Shown piece by piece: positions 6,301-7,208 of a stretch of DNA of 7,208 nucleotides. The notes beneath the pieces are model-generated. The model had not been told where the DNA came from and did not search any database. It was given only the letters and a program-made list of their open reading frames with translations. How positions within the stretch are numbered: the first letter of the stretch is position 1; each line of letters starts with the position of its first letter. Origin of the DNA: an uncultured Clostridia bacterium. GTDB lineage: Bacteria; Bacillota; Clostridia; Oscillospirales; Ruminococcaceae. Made by a program: the position numbers and the translations under genes. Location: positions 1-7,208 of the forward strand of contig CAMDZU010000066.1 of NCBI GenBank assembly GCA_945910715.1, read 5' to 3'.

Positions 6301-6315
6301 AAATTTTCAAAATTT
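6301..6315. promoter_or_regulatory. AT-rich perfect palindrome abutting the protease promoter
   Basis: AAATTTT-C-AAAATTT is a 7-bp perfect inverted repeat with a single central base, ending one base before the -35 at 6317. It could be an operator for an unlinked regulator or an UP-element-like AT tract. AT-rich DNA yields such palindromes easily by chance. Confidence 0.35.
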
Positions 6316-6316
6316 G

Positions 6317-6346
6317 TTTACATTTACAGTCGTTTTGTGATATAAT
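6317..6346 (+). promoter_or_regulatory. Promoter of the TepA-like gene
   Basis: -35 TTTACA (6317-6322), 18-bp spacer, -10 TATAAT (6341-6346) with an extended -10 TG at 6338-6339. Transcription should start near 6353. This leaves an untranslated leader of about 60 bases, long enough to hold the stem at 6365-6408. A second TTTACA (6323-6328) is too close to the -10 to act as its -35. Confidence 0.8.
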
Positions 6347-6364
6347 AATAAAGTATGAATATTC

Positions 6365-6408
6365 ACCGCTTTTCGGAAAAAAATAAATTAAAACAAACGA
6401 AAGGCGGT
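6365..6408 (+). promoter_or_regulatory. 5' UTR hairpin masking the Shine-Dalgarno
   Basis: ACCGCTTTTCG (6365-6375) can pair with CGAAAGGCGGT (6398-6408) over 11 continuous RNA base pairs, ten Watson-Crick and one G-U (6370/6403), around a 22-base A-rich loop. The right arm contains the whole Shine-Dalgarno AAGGCGG (6401-6407), 6 bases before the ATG. Folding should therefore limit ribosome access. The trigger for opening (temperature, a protein or a small RNA) is not visible. Confidence 0.65.
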
Positions 6409-6413
6409 ACGGA

Positions 6414-7208
6414 ATGAGTTCAGATACTAAAAACAGCACCGAAGAAAATGACGAGGAAGTAATCAAGGAGCAGCAGAATCAGCAGATTATCGAATCGGGA
6501 ATTGTGGCAAGCACCAATGCAAAGCACTCAATACATTGTCTGACAATTATCGGGCAGATTGAGGGGCATTACATTTTGCCGCCGCAGAATAAGACAACCA
6601 AGTACGAGCATATAATTCCTGCGCTGGTGGCAATCGAGCAGGACAGGAGCATCGAGGGACTGCTCATTATTCTCAATACCGTAGGCGGAGATGTGGAAGC
6701 AGGTCTTGCCATAGCGGAGCTTATTGCAGGAATGAAAAAGCCTACTGTGTCAATCGTAGTGGGCGGCGGTCATTCAATCGGCGTTCCTCTTGCGGTAAGC
6801 GCGCGGAAAAGCTATATTGTCCCCTCGGCGACAATGACAATCCACCCTGTGCGAATGAACGGCTTGCTGCTGGGAATACCACAGACCTTGTCCTATTTCG
6901 ACCGAATGCAGGACAGAATCATCAACTTTGTTACAAGAAACAGCCACATAAATGCCGACAGGTTCAAGGAGCTTATGATGAAAAAGGATGAGCTTGTAAT
7001 GGACGTCGGTTCGGTGGTTGACGGTGAAACGGCGGTAAAGGAGGGGCTTATAGACAGTCTTGGCGGTCTTAGCGAGGCGATTGAGTGCCTTTACAGCCTT
7101 ATTGAAGCGGACGGCGAGAAAAATGCCGAGCCTGAAAAAAAGCCCGAAAAATCCCCGAAGCAGATGAGGAAAAGAGCAAAAGCCAATAAGCAGAAGCCCG
7201 ACGAGGCA
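6414..7208 (+). CDS. tepA: ClpP-class serine protease, TepA-like, 3'-truncated
   Basis: A member of the ClpP/crotonase-fold protease family closest to TepA (translocation-enhancing protein, YmfB of Bacillus). The frame is open for 265 codons to the window edge. The core runs from about residue 30 to 230. [16 protein letters not shown] (about 82-97) is the substrate-groove strand. [13 protein letters not shown] places the nucleophile at Ser121 (6774-6776). [10 protein letters not shown] places the general base at His144 (6843-6845). [16 protein letters not shown] near 205-220 matches the ClpP C-terminal GLID block. I cannot assign the acid of the triad with confidence. The acidic/Gln-rich N-terminus (1-27) has no signal peptide, suggesting a cytoplasmic enzyme. 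Past residue 230 the tail turns Lys/Glu/Pro-rich, as in many TepA homologues. The start is set by AAGGCGG six bases before ATG 6414. Bacillus TepA was linked to protein export; that role is from literature memory. SppA-type peptidase is a less likely alternative. Confidence 0.88.
   Translation, partial: MSSDTKNSTEENDEEVIKEQQNQQIIESGIVASTNAKHSIHCLTIIGQIEGHYILPPQNKTTKYEHIIPALVAIEQDRSIEGLLIILNTVGGDVEAGLAIAELIAGMKKPTVSIVVGGGHSIGVPLAVSARKSYIVPSATMTIHPVRMNGLLLGIPQTLSYFDRMQDRIINFVTRNSHINADRFKELMMKKDELVMDVGSVVDGETAVKEGLIDSLGGLSEAIECLYSLIEADGEKNAEPEKKPEKSPKQMRKRAKANKQKPDEA

Overview
The window looks like chromosomal DNA of a low-to-mid G+C Gram-positive bacterium of the Clostridia, plausibly a Ruminococcus-like gut or rumen member. 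The reasons are near-consensus sigma-A promoters (TTGACA-17-TATAAT, TTGAAA-17-TATAAT, extended -10 TGATATAAT), strong purine-rich Shine-Dalgarno sites, a TTG start on marR, and a MarR plus heterodimeric ABC exporter pair typical of Firmicutes. The genus is inference only.

Layout, left to right. (1) Positions 1-983 hold the C-terminal part of an M3-family zinc oligopeptidase, cut by the window edge and closed by a hairpin at 997-1025. (2) A consensus promoter carrying a perfect 6-4-6 palindromic operator drives a MarR-family regulator (1136-1573). (3) The 282 bp between marR and the first ABC gene hold an unusual element (about 1587-1781). It has six perfect hairpins, every one with a three-base loop, grouped as two three-hairpin modules that each have their own closing stem. 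A second candidate MarR operator follows at 1796-1811. (4) Two half-transporter ABC genes (1856-3589 and 3582-5498) overlap by 8 bp. Their nucleotide-binding domains are complementary: the first has the degenerate Walker B and H-loop, the second has the non-canonical signature motif. This is the hallmark of an asymmetric heterodimeric exporter. (5) A bidirectional terminator at 5504-5528 separates them from a convergent DUF2461-family gene (5542-6198, minus strand). (6) A divergent promoter region follows, then a ClpP/TepA-like protease gene (6414 to the window end, 3' truncated). Its Shine-Dalgarno site is buried in an 11-bp RNA stem.

How the genes work together. marR and the two ABC genes read as one drug- or peptide-efflux locus. 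The MarR dimer probably represses its own promoter, and perhaps a second point in front of the exporter genes, and is released by a ligand. The hairpin element sits exactly between regulator and exporter, so it could tune exporter expression through attenuation, processing or mRNA stability. It could equally be an inserted palindromic mobile repeat. The peptidase, DUF2461 and TepA-like genes appear to be separate transcription units. The hairpin element, the repeated operator geometry and the RBS-masking stem upstream of the TepA-like gene are the parts most worth following up.
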